A stretch of 38,087 bases of DNA, from contig DIDN01000153.1 of the NCBI GenBank assembly GCA_002418185.1, forward strand, positions 1 through 38,087, read 5' to 3'. Made by a program: the position numbers and the translations under genes. The notes below the pieces were generated by a model that made no database searches, was not told the DNA's origin, and worked only from the letters and a program-made list of their open reading frames with translations. Source of the stretch: Deltaproteobacteria bacterium UBA5799 (GTDB lineage: Bacteria; Desulfobacterota; GWC2-55-46). Shown here piece after piece: positions 15,048-23,291 of this stretch (position 1 is its first letter; every line of letters starts with the position of its first letter).

Positions 15048-16568
15048 ATGAAAAAGGGCCTCGGCATCCGTTTCCAGCTCACGGCCGGCATGGTTATAAT
15101 GACCGTAGCCGGTATCGGCCTCATAGGCCTCCTGGGCGTAAAGATAGTCGAGAGGAGCGCGCTCATGTGGAAGGCGAGCCAGGCCGGGGACATGGTGGTG
15201 GTCGTAAGGGCCGCGTTCCGGGTCCACAAAGACGGCCCCCTCGCGGTGAACTTCGCCGGGGCCGCCTTGAAGGAGGCGGGGGTCAAGGCCTACAGGCTCG
15301 TCGGGCCGAACGGCAGGACTGTTATCGCCGAGGGCGGCATCCCGGAGGGGCCGGGCGAGAGGTTCGCTGCCGCTGAGGGGTTCGATGCATTCAGGTACGG
15401 CGGAGGGTGGTTCAAGGGGGCCGGGGAGAGCCTCAGGATATCTGCTCCGGTGAGCTGGCCCGGGCAGGGGAGCGGCAGGCTTGATTTCGTCCTGGACCTT
15501 GCCGATATAAACGAGGAGATGGCAGGGGTCAGGAGGTTCCTCCTCGTTTACGCGCTCCTCGATTCCGCCGTCATAATCGTATTCGGCCTGTTCCTCCTTT
15601 CGCGTTCGGTGGTGGGGCCGCTCAAACGCCTCGAGGAGGCGGCTACGAGGATAGCCGGGGGGAGGCTCTACGAGCGGGCCAGGGTCGACGTGGAGAACGA
15701 AATAGGGAGCCTCGCTGACTCGTTCAACAGCATGGCCGGGAGGCTTGAGGAGGAGATAAGGTCGCTTGAGCGCGTGAACCTGGAGCTTACTACCGCCCAG
15801 GACGAGCTCCTGAGGACCTCGACCCTTGCCGCCGTGGGCAGGCTCGCCGCAGGAATTGCGCACGAGATAGGGAACCCGCTCGGCGCGCTCCGGGGCTACA
15901 TGGACCTCCTGGGCAAGGGCGGGCTCGACCCTGCCGAGGAGGCCGAGGTCGTGGAGCGCGCTTCAAGGGAGGTGTCGAGGATAGACTCCATAGTGAGGGA
16001 GTTCCTCGACGTGGCCAGGCCCCCCCGTCGAGAGGGGGCAGCCGCCATGCCGGTGGACGTGAACGCGCTCATCGAAGAGACGCTCGCCACGCTCTCCATG
16101 AGGGACGACTTCAAGGGAGTAAGAGCGGAGCTGGATTTGAAAGACGGGCTTTCGCCCGTAACGGCGGACGAGGGCAAGCTGAGGCAGGTGTTCATGAACA
16201 TCCTTCTCAACGCGGCGCATTCAATGGAAGGCATAGTGGACAAGACCGTCAGGATATCTACCGGCGCTGAGAGCAGGCCCAAGAAGGCCGGAAGAAGAAA
16301 GGGCGACCAGCCGCTCGGGACCGAAGCCGCGGCCTCGGAGTTCGTGACGGTCTCCTTTTCCGACAACGGCTCCGGGATATCCGAGGAGGACGCCAAGAGG
16401 GTCTTCGACCCGTTCTTTACGACCAAAGGGGCCGGCAGGGGCACCGGGCTCGGGCTTTTCGTCTCGCAGTCGATAATCAACGCGCACGGCGGCGAGATAT
16501 CCTTCCGGTCGGCAACCGGCGAGGGCTCGGTCTTTACAATAGCCCTCCCTTCCGGGAGGCGGCAATGA
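15048..16568 (+). CDS. HAMP-domain sensor histidine kinase (PilS/NtrB-like role)
   Basis: A 506-residue membrane kinase with two transmembrane helices (about 10-30 and 163-188) enclosing a periplasmic sensor of about 130 residues. A HAMP linker follows (SRSVVGPLKRLEEAATRIAGG), then the HisKA domain with AGIAHEIGNPLG (phospho-acceptor His272). The ATPase domain has its N box at QVFMNILLNAAHSM, G1 at DNGSGI and G2 at GTGLGLFVSQSI. Classical PilS has six transmembrane helices, so the topology is closer to NtrB/ZraS-type kinases, although the position argues for pilus control. Its stop overlaps the start of the response regulator (ATGA), so the two are certainly a pair. The signal sensed is unknown. 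Confidence 0.92.
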   Translation: MKKGLGIRFQLTAGMVIMTVAGIGLIGLLGVKIVERSALMWKASQAGDMVVVVRAAFRVHKDGPLAVNFAGAALKEAGVKAYRLVGPNGRTVIAEGGIPEGPGERFAAAEGFDAFRYGGGWFKGAGESLRISAPVSWPGQGSGRLDFVLDLADINEEMAGVRRFLLVYALLDSAVIIVFGLFLLSRSVVGPLKRLEEAATRIAGGRLYERARVDVENEIGSLADSFNSMAGRLEEEIRSLERVNLELTTAQDELLRTSTLAAVGRLAAGIAHEIGNPLGALRGYMDLLGKGGLDPAEEAEVVERASREVSRIDSIVREFLDVARPPRREGAAAMPVDVNALIEETLATLSMRDDFKGVRAELDLKDGLSPVTADEGKLRQVFMNILLNAAHSMEGIVDKTVRISTGAESRPKKAGRRKGDQPLGTEAAASEFVTVSFSDNGSGISEEDAKRVFDPFFTTKGAGRGTGLGLFVSQSIINAHGGEISFRSATGEGSVFTIALPSGRRQ

Positions 16569-17899
16569 GGATACTCATAATCGACGACGAGGAGTCGATG
16601 CGCCACATGCTCTCCGTTATCCTCAAGAAAGAGGGTTATGAAACGGTCTCGGCCCCGGACGCCGCCGCCGGGCTTACGCTCCTTGAAAAGGACGAGTTCG
16701 ATTTCATCCTTTCCGACATAAGGATGCCGGGCATGGACGGGACCGGGCTCCTCAGGGCCGTAGCCGAAAAGGGCATCTCCTCCCCTGTAATCATGATGAG
16801 CGCCTACGGCTCGATGGACTCGGCAATCGAGTGCATGAAGCTCGGGGCATACGACTACATATCAAAGCCGTTCAAGACCGACGAGATAATCCTGACGCTC
16901 AGGAAGGCCGAGGAGAGAGAAAGGCTCAGGAAAGAGAACAGGAGGCTCAAGGAAGAGGCGGCGCGGGAGTACGACGTATCCGGCATCAAGACCCGGGACC
17001 CGGCGATGGCCGGGGTGCTCGGGCTCGCCAGGAAAGTCGCGGACTATTCGACCTCGGTGCTCATAACCGGCGAGAGCGGCACGGGAAAAGAGCTTATTGC
17101 CCGCGCCATACACTATGGCGGCAACCGCTCAGGCGGGCCTTTTGTCGTCGTTAACTGCGGGGCCCTGCCGGGCCCGCTCCTCGAAAGCGAGCTCTTCGGC
17201 CACGTGAAGGGCGCGTTCACCGACGCACACAGGAGCAAGACAGGGCTCTTCCAGGAGGCCGAGGGCGGCACCATATTCCTCGACGAGGTAGGCGAGCTCC
17301 CTATGGAGCTTCAGGTAAAGCTCCTCAGGGTGCTCCAGGAGGGCGAGGTAAGGCGGGTCGGCGACAACAGGCCGGTAAAGGTCGACGCAAGGGTCGTTGC
17401 CGCCACACTCAAGGACCTGAAGCAGGAGATAGCAAGGGGGGCCTTCAGGGACGACCTCTTCTACCGGCTGAACGTAATAGAGGTGAGGCTCCCGCCCCTC
17501 CGCGAGCGCCAGGGCGACATTCCCTTCCTCGCCGAATGGTTCGTCGAGAAATATTCGCGCAAGTTCCTCAAGCCGCCGAAGGCGATTTCACCCGGGGCCA
17601 TGGAGGCGCTCAGGAACTACCCCTGGCCCGGCAACATAAGGGAGCTTGAGAACGTAATTGAACGGGCGATGATACTCGAAGAGACCGGGACGATAAGGGA
17701 GTCCTCGCTTCCGCTGCTCGGCGGGCCCGAGTCCCCTCGCTGCACCGGCCTCTCCATAAAAAAGGCGCAGGAGTCGATGGAAAAGGAGCTTATAAGTAAA
17801 GCGCTTGAGCAGACCGGCAATAACAGGACAAGGGCAGCGATTCTCCTCGATATAAGCCACAGGGCACTCCTCTACAAGATAAAAAGTTACGGACTATGA
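16565..17899 (+). CDS. NtrC-family sigma54 activator (PilR-like)
   Basis: A 444-residue response regulator with a receiver domain (DDEE at 7-10, phospho-acceptor Asp51 in LSDIRMPG), a sigma54-interaction AAA+ domain and a Fis-type helix-turn-helix. Walker A is GESGTGKE near 169. The sigma54-contact loop reads GAFTDA (216-221) instead of the usual GAFTGA, a change also known in other activators. Walker B is GGTIFLDEVGELP. The C-terminus (EKELISKALEQTGNNRTRAAILLDIS) is the DNA-binding helix pair. A sigma54 promoter lies 66 bases after its stop, in front of the minor-pilin genes, which makes it their likely activator. PilR is the best name by context, but this is inferred. Confidence 0.92.
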   Translation: MRILIIDDEESMRHMLSVILKKEGYETVSAPDAAAGLTLLEKDEFDFILSDIRMPGMDGTGLLRAVAEKGISSPVIMMSAYGSMDSAIECMKLGAYDYISKPFKTDEIILTLRKAEERERLRKENRRLKEEAAREYDVSGIKTRDPAMAGVLGLARKVADYSTSVLITGESGTGKELIARAIHYGGNRSGGPFVVVNCGALPGPLLESELFGHVKGAFTDAHRSKTGLFQEAEGGTIFLDEVGELPMELQVKLLRVLQEGEVRRVGDNRPVKVDARVVAATLKDLKQEIARGAFRDDLFYRLNVIEVRLPPLRERQGDIPFLAEWFVEKYSRKFLKPPKAISPGAMEALRNYPWPGNIRELENVIERAMILEETGTIRESSLPLLGGPESPRCTGLSIKKAQESMEKELISKALEQTGNNRTRAAILLDISHRALLYKIKSYGL

Positions 17900-17963
17900 A
17901 AAAAGTGCATAGTTTTATGACACCCTTCCTGAGCTGACCTCAATTAAATCAACAACTTAGGTT

Positions 17964-17981
17964 TTGGCACGACGTTTGCTT
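17964..17981 (+). promoter_or_regulatory. Sigma54 (-24/-12) promoter of the minor-pilin operon
   Basis: TTGGCACGACGTTTGCTT matches the RpoN consensus TGGCAC-N5-TTGC exactly (TGGCAC 17965-17970, TTGC 17976-17979). The predicted transcription start is near 17991. This argues that the first pilin gene starts at ATG 18013 rather than at ATG 17995, which would leave only a four-base leader. Upstream are repeated TGAC motifs and a TGAG-N5-CTCA inverted repeat in the 50-70 bases where an activator could bind. Confidence 0.85.
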
Positions 17982-18012
17982 TTCTGAATAACACATGAAC
18001 GGACGCCATTTC

Positions 18013-18501
18013 ATGTGTTTGGAACGAAAGGAAGGCTTCTCGCTCGTCGAGCTCCTTATTGTCATCGCACTCGTGGCCGTCATCATGGCCATAGGGGCCC
18101 CGGCCCTTGTAAAGCAGATCTCGCACACCAAGTTCAAGAGGGCCGTTATGGAAATAGCGGTAGAGCTCAACGCGTCCCGGCTCAAGGCCATAGCCGAGGG
18201 CAGGCCCGTCAGGATTTCCTTTACAAGCGGGACCTTCAACATGGAGTTCTTAAACCCCGCCGACGACACGTGGTACGACTACCCCGGCAGGGCGGAGCAG
18301 GACTTCAGCGGCTCCGCCTCCATAACCTCCCCGGGCGGCAACTTCACGGTGTCGCACTACGCCAACGGCACCGCCAGGTTCTCAAGCACAAACGACCCGT
18401 CCGTTTCCATCTGCGTCGCGAACGCGAGCGACGGAAGCGACAGTATGAGCATAAGCGTAACCGGCACGACCGGCATGGTCAGCGTTGACACGGGGTGTTG
18501 A
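18013..18501 (+). CDS. FimT/GspH-like minor pilin
   Basis: A 162-residue prepilin. The eight-residue leader MCLERKEG is cut before Phe9, followed by FSLVELLIVIALVAVIMAIGAPAL with Glu at position 5 of the mature protein, then a GspH/FimT-type beta domain that ends at a C-terminal cysteine. The frame is open to ATG 17995, but the sigma54 start site near 17991 and the normal eight-residue leader favour 18013. First gene of the minor-pilin operon, with pilV three bases after its stop. FimT-like pilins prime pilus assembly and in some species bind DNA; DNA binding is not shown here. Confidence 0.88.
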   Translation: MCLERKEGFSLVELLIVIALVAVIMAIGAPALVKQISHTKFKRAVMEIAVELNASRLKAIAEGRPVRISFTSGTFNMEFLNPADDTWYDYPGRAEQDFSGSASITSPGGNFTVSHYANGTARFSSTNDPSVSICVANASDGSDSMSISVTGTTGMVSVDTGC

Positions 18502-18504
18502 GAA

Positions 18505-18996
18505 ATGAAGGCTTTCGCGGATAAAGGGTTTACGCTCGTAGAGGTGCTTATCGCCATGACCATACTCTCCATAGGCATCCTCGGGGTGGCGGGGCTCGCC
18601 GGCACCGCCATGAAGTCCTCGGGCTACAGCCAGGCAGTCACGCAGGCCAATAACCTCGCCCAGCTGAAGACCGAGGAGCTCCTGAGCGTCGATTACAGGA
18701 ACCTCCACCTCAGCGATACGACAGGGATACTCTCCTTAAGGAGGAGCTGCTCCCTCAGCGACGCCACCGTGAGCAGGCCCGTTTATACCTGCACGCCTTC
18801 CGATCCGGAAATCACGCTCGACAACAGGGAATTCAACTGGTCGTACACGGTGGCCTTCATAGACCTCGACGGCAACGGCACTGCCGACCCCAACAAGGAC
18901 AAGCTCAAGAGGCTTGACGTCACCATAACATGGACCGATACGCTCTGGAGGAGCACGAAAAGCGTTATTCTTACAACCATGAGGACGAGAGGCTGA
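18505..18996 (+). CDS. pilV: PilV-like minor pilin
   Basis: A 163-residue prepilin with an eight-residue leader (MKAFADKG) cut before Phe, followed by FTLVEVLIAMTILSIGILGVAGLAG, the typical PilV N-terminal helix with Glu5. The rest is a small beta domain with two cysteines and an acidic loop (DLDGNGTADPNKDKLKR, residues 124-140) that looks like a calcium-binding type loop. The C-terminal strand WRSTKSVILTTMRTRG is typical of the family. The gene lies between the fimT-like and pilW-like genes, with the next ATG two bases after its stop. Confidence 0.88.
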   Translation: MKAFADKGFTLVEVLIAMTILSIGILGVAGLAGTAMKSSGYSQAVTQANNLAQLKTEELLSVDYRNLHLSDTTGILSLRRSCSLSDATVSRPVYTCTPSDPEITLDNREFNWSYTVAFIDLDGNGTADPNKDKLKRLDVTITWTDTLWRSTKSVILTTMRTRG

Positions 18997-18998
18997 CA

Positions 18999-21900
18999 AT
19001 GAGCAACTATCTTTCCGTTTGCCGGCTGAGGCCGCGGAGCCGTGATAAGGGGTATTCGCTCGTCGAGGTCCTGATAGCCATCTTCATAACCGGCGTCGTG
19101 GCGACCGCGGTGTACTCGCTCTACAACAATTTCTTCAGGCAGACCAACGTCCAGGACATGAGGGTCGAGGCGCAGCAGAACGCCCGGGTGGCCATGAACC
19201 TCATGGAAAGGGAGCTCATGAACATGGGCTACATGGCCTGCGACGGAGACATAATACAGGAGGCGACCGCGAGCTCCATCCAGTTCGTCTACACGGACCC
19301 TGAGACGGACTCGGACCTCTCCGCCACCGCCGGCGAGTGCCTGAGGGTAAAGTACTGGCTCCAGACCGTGGGCGGCGTGCAGTCCCTCGTAAGGAGGGCG
19401 GACACCGGCGGAGAGGGCAGCTGGACGACCGGCCCGACCAACGTAATAGCCGAGCACGTCTCCAGCCTCGCGTTCGATTATTTCAACATCGACGGAAACC
19501 CGGCGTCCACCTCGGACCAGACGGGGCGGAACAACATCAGGTTCGTCTCGATGAACCTCGTTACCAAGACGAAGGCCGACATCCAGGGCGCAGGGGCCCC
19601 TGCCACCTACATGATGGAGACGCACATAAGGCTCAGGAACCTGGGGATCGGCGCCTCGGCTTACGACACGACGGCCCCGTCCAAGGTCAGCGACCTCCAG
19701 GTCAGGGACCCGGGCGTATGCGGGCGGCTCGGGGTGAAATGGGCCAAGAACACGGAAGGCGACATACGCGGCTACAAGGTCTATTACGGGGTTGCGCCGG
19801 GCGCGTACTACGGCGTCGTGAACATCCCCATGACGGTACTCTCCGGGGCCGAGTACAGCTGCACCGAGTCCGGCTCGTCCGTCGAGTGCATCGTAAACCC
19901 CACGAACCCGCCCCTGGTCAACAGCCCCGCGGACGGGAGCTCGACCACCACATATTATTTCAACGTCAAGGCCTACGATAACGCCCTTAACCACAGCGAC
20001 CCGCTGGACTCGGACGTTTACGGCGACCCGGACCCGAGCAGTCCCGCGTTCGACTCCGGCGCGGACGATTCGACCCTCAACGCGATGAGCCCTGTTCCGG
20101 TCACCGGATTATCCGGGGCCGACGGGCCTTCGGACGGACAGGTGCTCCTTACCTGGAACGCCTACGACACCTCCGCGAACCCGGACGTGACCGGCTTCAG
20201 GATATACAGGTCCGAATCGCCGTTCACGAGCTATCCAATAGACCATTCGGCCGCCGGAATAGACTGGATAGCCGGCGAGCCCGGGAGCGGCATGTCCGAG
20301 GTGGACAAGAACGCCACGAGCTACACCGACCCGGGCCCGGGCCTCATAGGCTGCAAGGTCTACTACTACGCCATAGCTCCCGTGGCCTGCGACACGACCA
20401 TCCTGACCGACGACGGAGGCGAGCTTAAATACGCGCAGGAAGACTATGACGCGACCTGCGGCGACGGCTCGGAGCCGTGCTCGCCGGGAACTGGCTTCGG
20501 CGCCGTATCCGGCTCGGACACGGCGCCGGAGAAGACCACTCCTCCCAGCGCGCCGTCAATAGACGCCAGGGCCGGCTGGAAGAGGGTCAATGTCTCTCTT
20601 ATGCAGCCCAGTGATGCCGCTCTCAAGCATACATGCGTCTACACGGAGGAGAGCGCCTCGTATCCTTTCCTGACCGACATAGTCGGCGCAAGCGGATGCT
20701 ACGAGGTGACCCACCCTGGCCAGCTTGTACCGAACTCTGATGGCATATTCACAGTTGCTGAACTGGAGCCAGACACTGGAACCGGTTTCTGGCACCAATC
20801 CATGACCGAGGAGTACCCGGCTGAGCCGTCCCTTGCGGAATCCGGCACCTATTCATACAGGGCCGTATCGTTCGACAACTGCGGGAACAGCTCGGACATA
20901 ACCGGAGCGCAGGCGACGACCATTCTCTGCGGCGAGGACCCGGACGGGAAGCCTCCTGCAGTGACCGACGCGTCTGTCTCGTGCTGCGCAGGACCGGTCG
21001 CGCTTTCATGGACCCCGGTTCCGAGCGACGTATCCAGCCCTTCGAGCACCACGAACCCGTACGACCTCGCGGGCTACAGGGTGATAAGGGCCGAGGACCC
21101 TGCATTTACGGTCGGAGCACAGGTAATCTCCGGAAGCGCTCCGTACTGGTTCTCTACTTTCAATGACAGCACCGTCCAGGAAGGGAAGACCTATTATTAT
21201 AGGATAGCAACGACCGACTGCCCTTATGAGAGGGACAACCCGTCGGACGCGACGATAATCGGTCACGCTAACGGCGGATATCTCAACTCAGTAATTATCG
21301 GCCCTGTTCGGCCCGGGATGCTCGACCGGGACGAGAAGACCTCGACAGAGCAGGACGACCACAGGGAGGTCCTGACCGGCGTCGTAATAGACGGCGACGG
21401 CGTAAGCCTGCCGGGCTCCGACTTCACGCAAGGCACCGTGACCATGTTCCTCAACAACACGAGCGAGGCGCCCATGACGATAACCGGGGCGAGCGTTGCC
21501 TGGGTGAACTCGTCGGCGTACCTGAGGGGAGTGACCGTCGGGGGCGGCGAGAGCGCCGTCGGCGCGGTAGATACCAGCCTTTCAGCGGGCCTTACAGGTT
21601 CGTCGGGAACGTCCCCGTACACGCGTGTCGTCAGCAACGCCTCGCTTTCGAGCGTCACAATACCCGGGCTCGAAAGGCACGTGCCGGTCACCTTCACCTT
21701 CCTGGACTCGGGCGGGAGCCCGGTGGACATGAGAGACGACCAGTTCCTTATAACGCTTGAGGCCACGAACGACTCGACTGGCTCGACGTGCTCCTCGCAC
21801 CTTACGGTCTCGAAGCTCCACGAGGGTGTCTCAGTGCCGCTCGGCCCGAGCGCGACCGCGACACAGCAGAACAAACCTTCAAGCCCCACCTTCGGCTACG

Positions 21901-23291
21901 CAGTGCCGGGCGTGACCGGGGCGAACACCGTACCTTCCGGCTCCGACGGCGCGGTTGTCGTCGGCTCCGGCGTGACGGTGACGGTATCCGCGAACATAAC
22001 CGGGAACACGACCGACGCGGTAACGGGAAACAAGGTCCCGGTCTCCTCTGCAACGCTATACTACAAGTCGACGGCCAAGACCACGACAACGGCCCCCTCT
22101 TCGGGATATACGGCCGTTTCGATGTCAAGCGTGGGCGGCGACATCTGGTCTGGCGACATACCCGCCTTTGACGGCAAGCGCGTCTGGTACTACGTGCTGG
22201 CCGTCGACGCGGACGGCAACTGGGACCGCGACCCCGAGATTGCGCACGGCGCGTACGTCTACGACCAGGGCGAGTTCAGCGTCTGCGCCGTGACCCCGAG
22301 CGCGCCCGCGGGGCTTGCCGCGACCGCGGTCGGCTCAAGCGTCTCTCTCGCCTGGGACGAGGTGACAACTTATACGAGCGGCGCGGCCCTCGACCCTGAC
22401 ATCGACCCTATACTATATAGGGTCTTCAGGAACGGCGTCCAGGTTGGCTCCGACCAGGCCGAGACAAGCTACACGGACACGGTCCCGACGGACGGAGTGT
22501 ACAGGTACACCGTGAAGGCGCTCAACTCGTGCGCGGACCCGGAGCCTAACGTAAGCCCGGACTCCAACATAGCCGCGACCTGCGTGGGCATGAGCGGACA
22601 GGCTACGATTAGCGTGAGCCCCGCGACCATCTACCGGGGCGAGAGCTTCACCGTGACCATAGTGGACTGCCTGGCCCTCAGCACAGGCTACGAGACGACC
22701 CAGCAGACCCTTAACGTGGACAGCGGCTTCTCGGAGTTCTACGCCCTTAGCGGCGTGCCGCACAAGTACAGCCCTTCGGTGACCGAGACCGGCGTGGCGA
22801 CGGGCACGTTCGTAAAGACGATAGAGACGACCGCCTCGTCGGAGGCTGATAAGTTGCAGACGCTCGCCAGCGACACGATAACCGCTTATTATACCTTCGC
22901 CTCGCCGCAGACGGCGACGGTGAACGTGGTGGTCGACTCGTGCACGAACATCCCCAAGGCGCCCGCTTCCATCTCAGGCTCCAAGAGCGGGCAGAGCATG
23001 ACCGTCAACTGGAGCGCGGTCTCGTTCAACACCGACGACACCGCGATAACCGACCTCGCTGGCTACAACGTATACGAGAAGGTCTGCAAAAACGGGGCGC
23101 CGAACTGCACCGGCTCCAACATATTGAAGGACTGGTTCCTCCGGACCTCGGTCGCCTCGGGCACTACCTCGGTAACACTGAGCGCGGACCAGGGCAATGC
23201 AAACAACAGGATGTATCATTTCAGGGTGACTGCCTTCGACTCGTGCTCGACATCGAACGAGAGCAGCCCGTCGGGTGTGTGGTATGAGTGA
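18999..23291 (+). CDS. Giant PilW-like minor pilin with fibronectin type III/Ig-like modules
   Basis: A 1430-residue prepilin, four to five times the usual PilW size. An 18-residue leader ends in RDKG and is followed by YSLVEVLIAIFITGVVATAV and a PilW-type helix and pilin domain to about residue 215. From 224 onward come FN3-like modules starting near 224, 365, 513, 650, 1098 and 1317, marked by pairs such as SDLQV...YYFNVKAYDNA, VLLTWNAYD...VYYYAIAP, VALSWTPV...YYYRIATTDC and SLAWDEV...YRYTVKALNSC. Three further beta domains lie near 806, 1012 and 1198. Many modules carry two cysteines. ATG 18999 is used; an earlier in-frame ATG at 18930 lies within pilV. Probably exported as a pilus-tip adhesin or spacer, which is inference. 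Confidence 0.88.
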   Translation: MSNYLSVCRLRPRSRDKGYSLVEVLIAIFITGVVATAVYSLYNNFFRQTNVQDMRVEAQQNARVAMNLMERELMNMGYMACDGDIIQEATASSIQFVYTDPETDSDLSATAGECLRVKYWLQTVGGVQSLVRRADTGGEGSWTTGPTNVIAEHVSSLAFDYFNIDGNPASTSDQTGRNNIRFVSMNLVTKTKADIQGAGAPATYMMETHIRLRNLGIGASAYDTTAPSKVSDLQVRDPGVCGRLGVKWAKNTEGDIRGYKVYYGVAPGAYYGVVNIPMTVLSGAEYSCTESGSSVECIVNPTNPPLVNSPADGSSTTTYYFNVKAYDNALNHSDPLDSDVYGDPDPSSPAFDSGADDSTLNAMSPVPVTGLSGADGPSDGQVLLTWNAYDTSANPDVTGFRIYRSESPFTSYPIDHSAAGIDWIAGEPGSGMSEVDKNATSYTDPGPGLIGCKVYYYAIAPVACDTTILTDDGGELKYAQEDYDATCGDGSEPCSPGTGFGAVSGSDTAPEKTTPPSAPSIDARAGWKRVNVSLMQPSDAALKHTCVYTEESASYPFLTDIVGASGCYEVTHPGQLVPNSDGIFTVAELEPDTGTGFWHQSMTEEYPAEPSLAESGTYSYRAVSFDNCGNSSDITGAQATTILCGEDPDGKPPAVTDASVSCCAGPVALSWTPVPSDVSSPSSTTNPYDLAGYRVIRAEDPAFTVGAQVISGSAPYWFSTFNDSTVQEGKTYYYRIATTDCPYERDNPSDATIIGHANGGYLNSVIIGPVRPGMLDRDEKTSTEQDDHREVLTGVVIDGDGVSLPGSDFTQGTVTMFLNNTSEAPMTITGASVAWVNSSAYLRGVTVGGGESAVGAVDTSLSAGLTGSSGTSPYTRVVSNASLSSVTIPGLERHVPVTFTFLDSGGSPVDMRDDQFLITLEATNDSTGSTCSSHLTVSKLHEGVSVPLGPSATATQQNKPSSPTFGYAVPGVTGANTVPSGSDGAVVVGSGVTVTVSANITGNTTDAVTGNKVPVSSATLYYKSTAKTTTTAPSSGYTAVSMSSVGGDIWSGDIPAFDGKRVWYYVLAVDADGNWDRDPEIAHGAYVYDQGEFSVCAVTPSAPAGLAATAVGSSVSLAWDEVTTYTSGAALDPDIDPILYRVFRNGVQVGSDQAETSYTDTVPTDGVYRYTVKALNSCADPEPNVSPDSNIAATCVGMSGQATISVSPATIYRGESFTVTIVDCLALSTGYETTQQTLNVDSGFSEFYALSGVPHKYSPSVTETGVATGTFVKTIETTASSEADKLQTLASDTITAYYTFASPQTATVNVVVDSCTNIPKAPASISGSKSGQSMTVNWSAVSFNTDDTAITDLAGYNVYEKVCKNGAPNCTGSNILKDWFLRTSVASGTTSVTLSADQGNANNRMYHFRVTAFDSCSTSNESSPSGVWYE

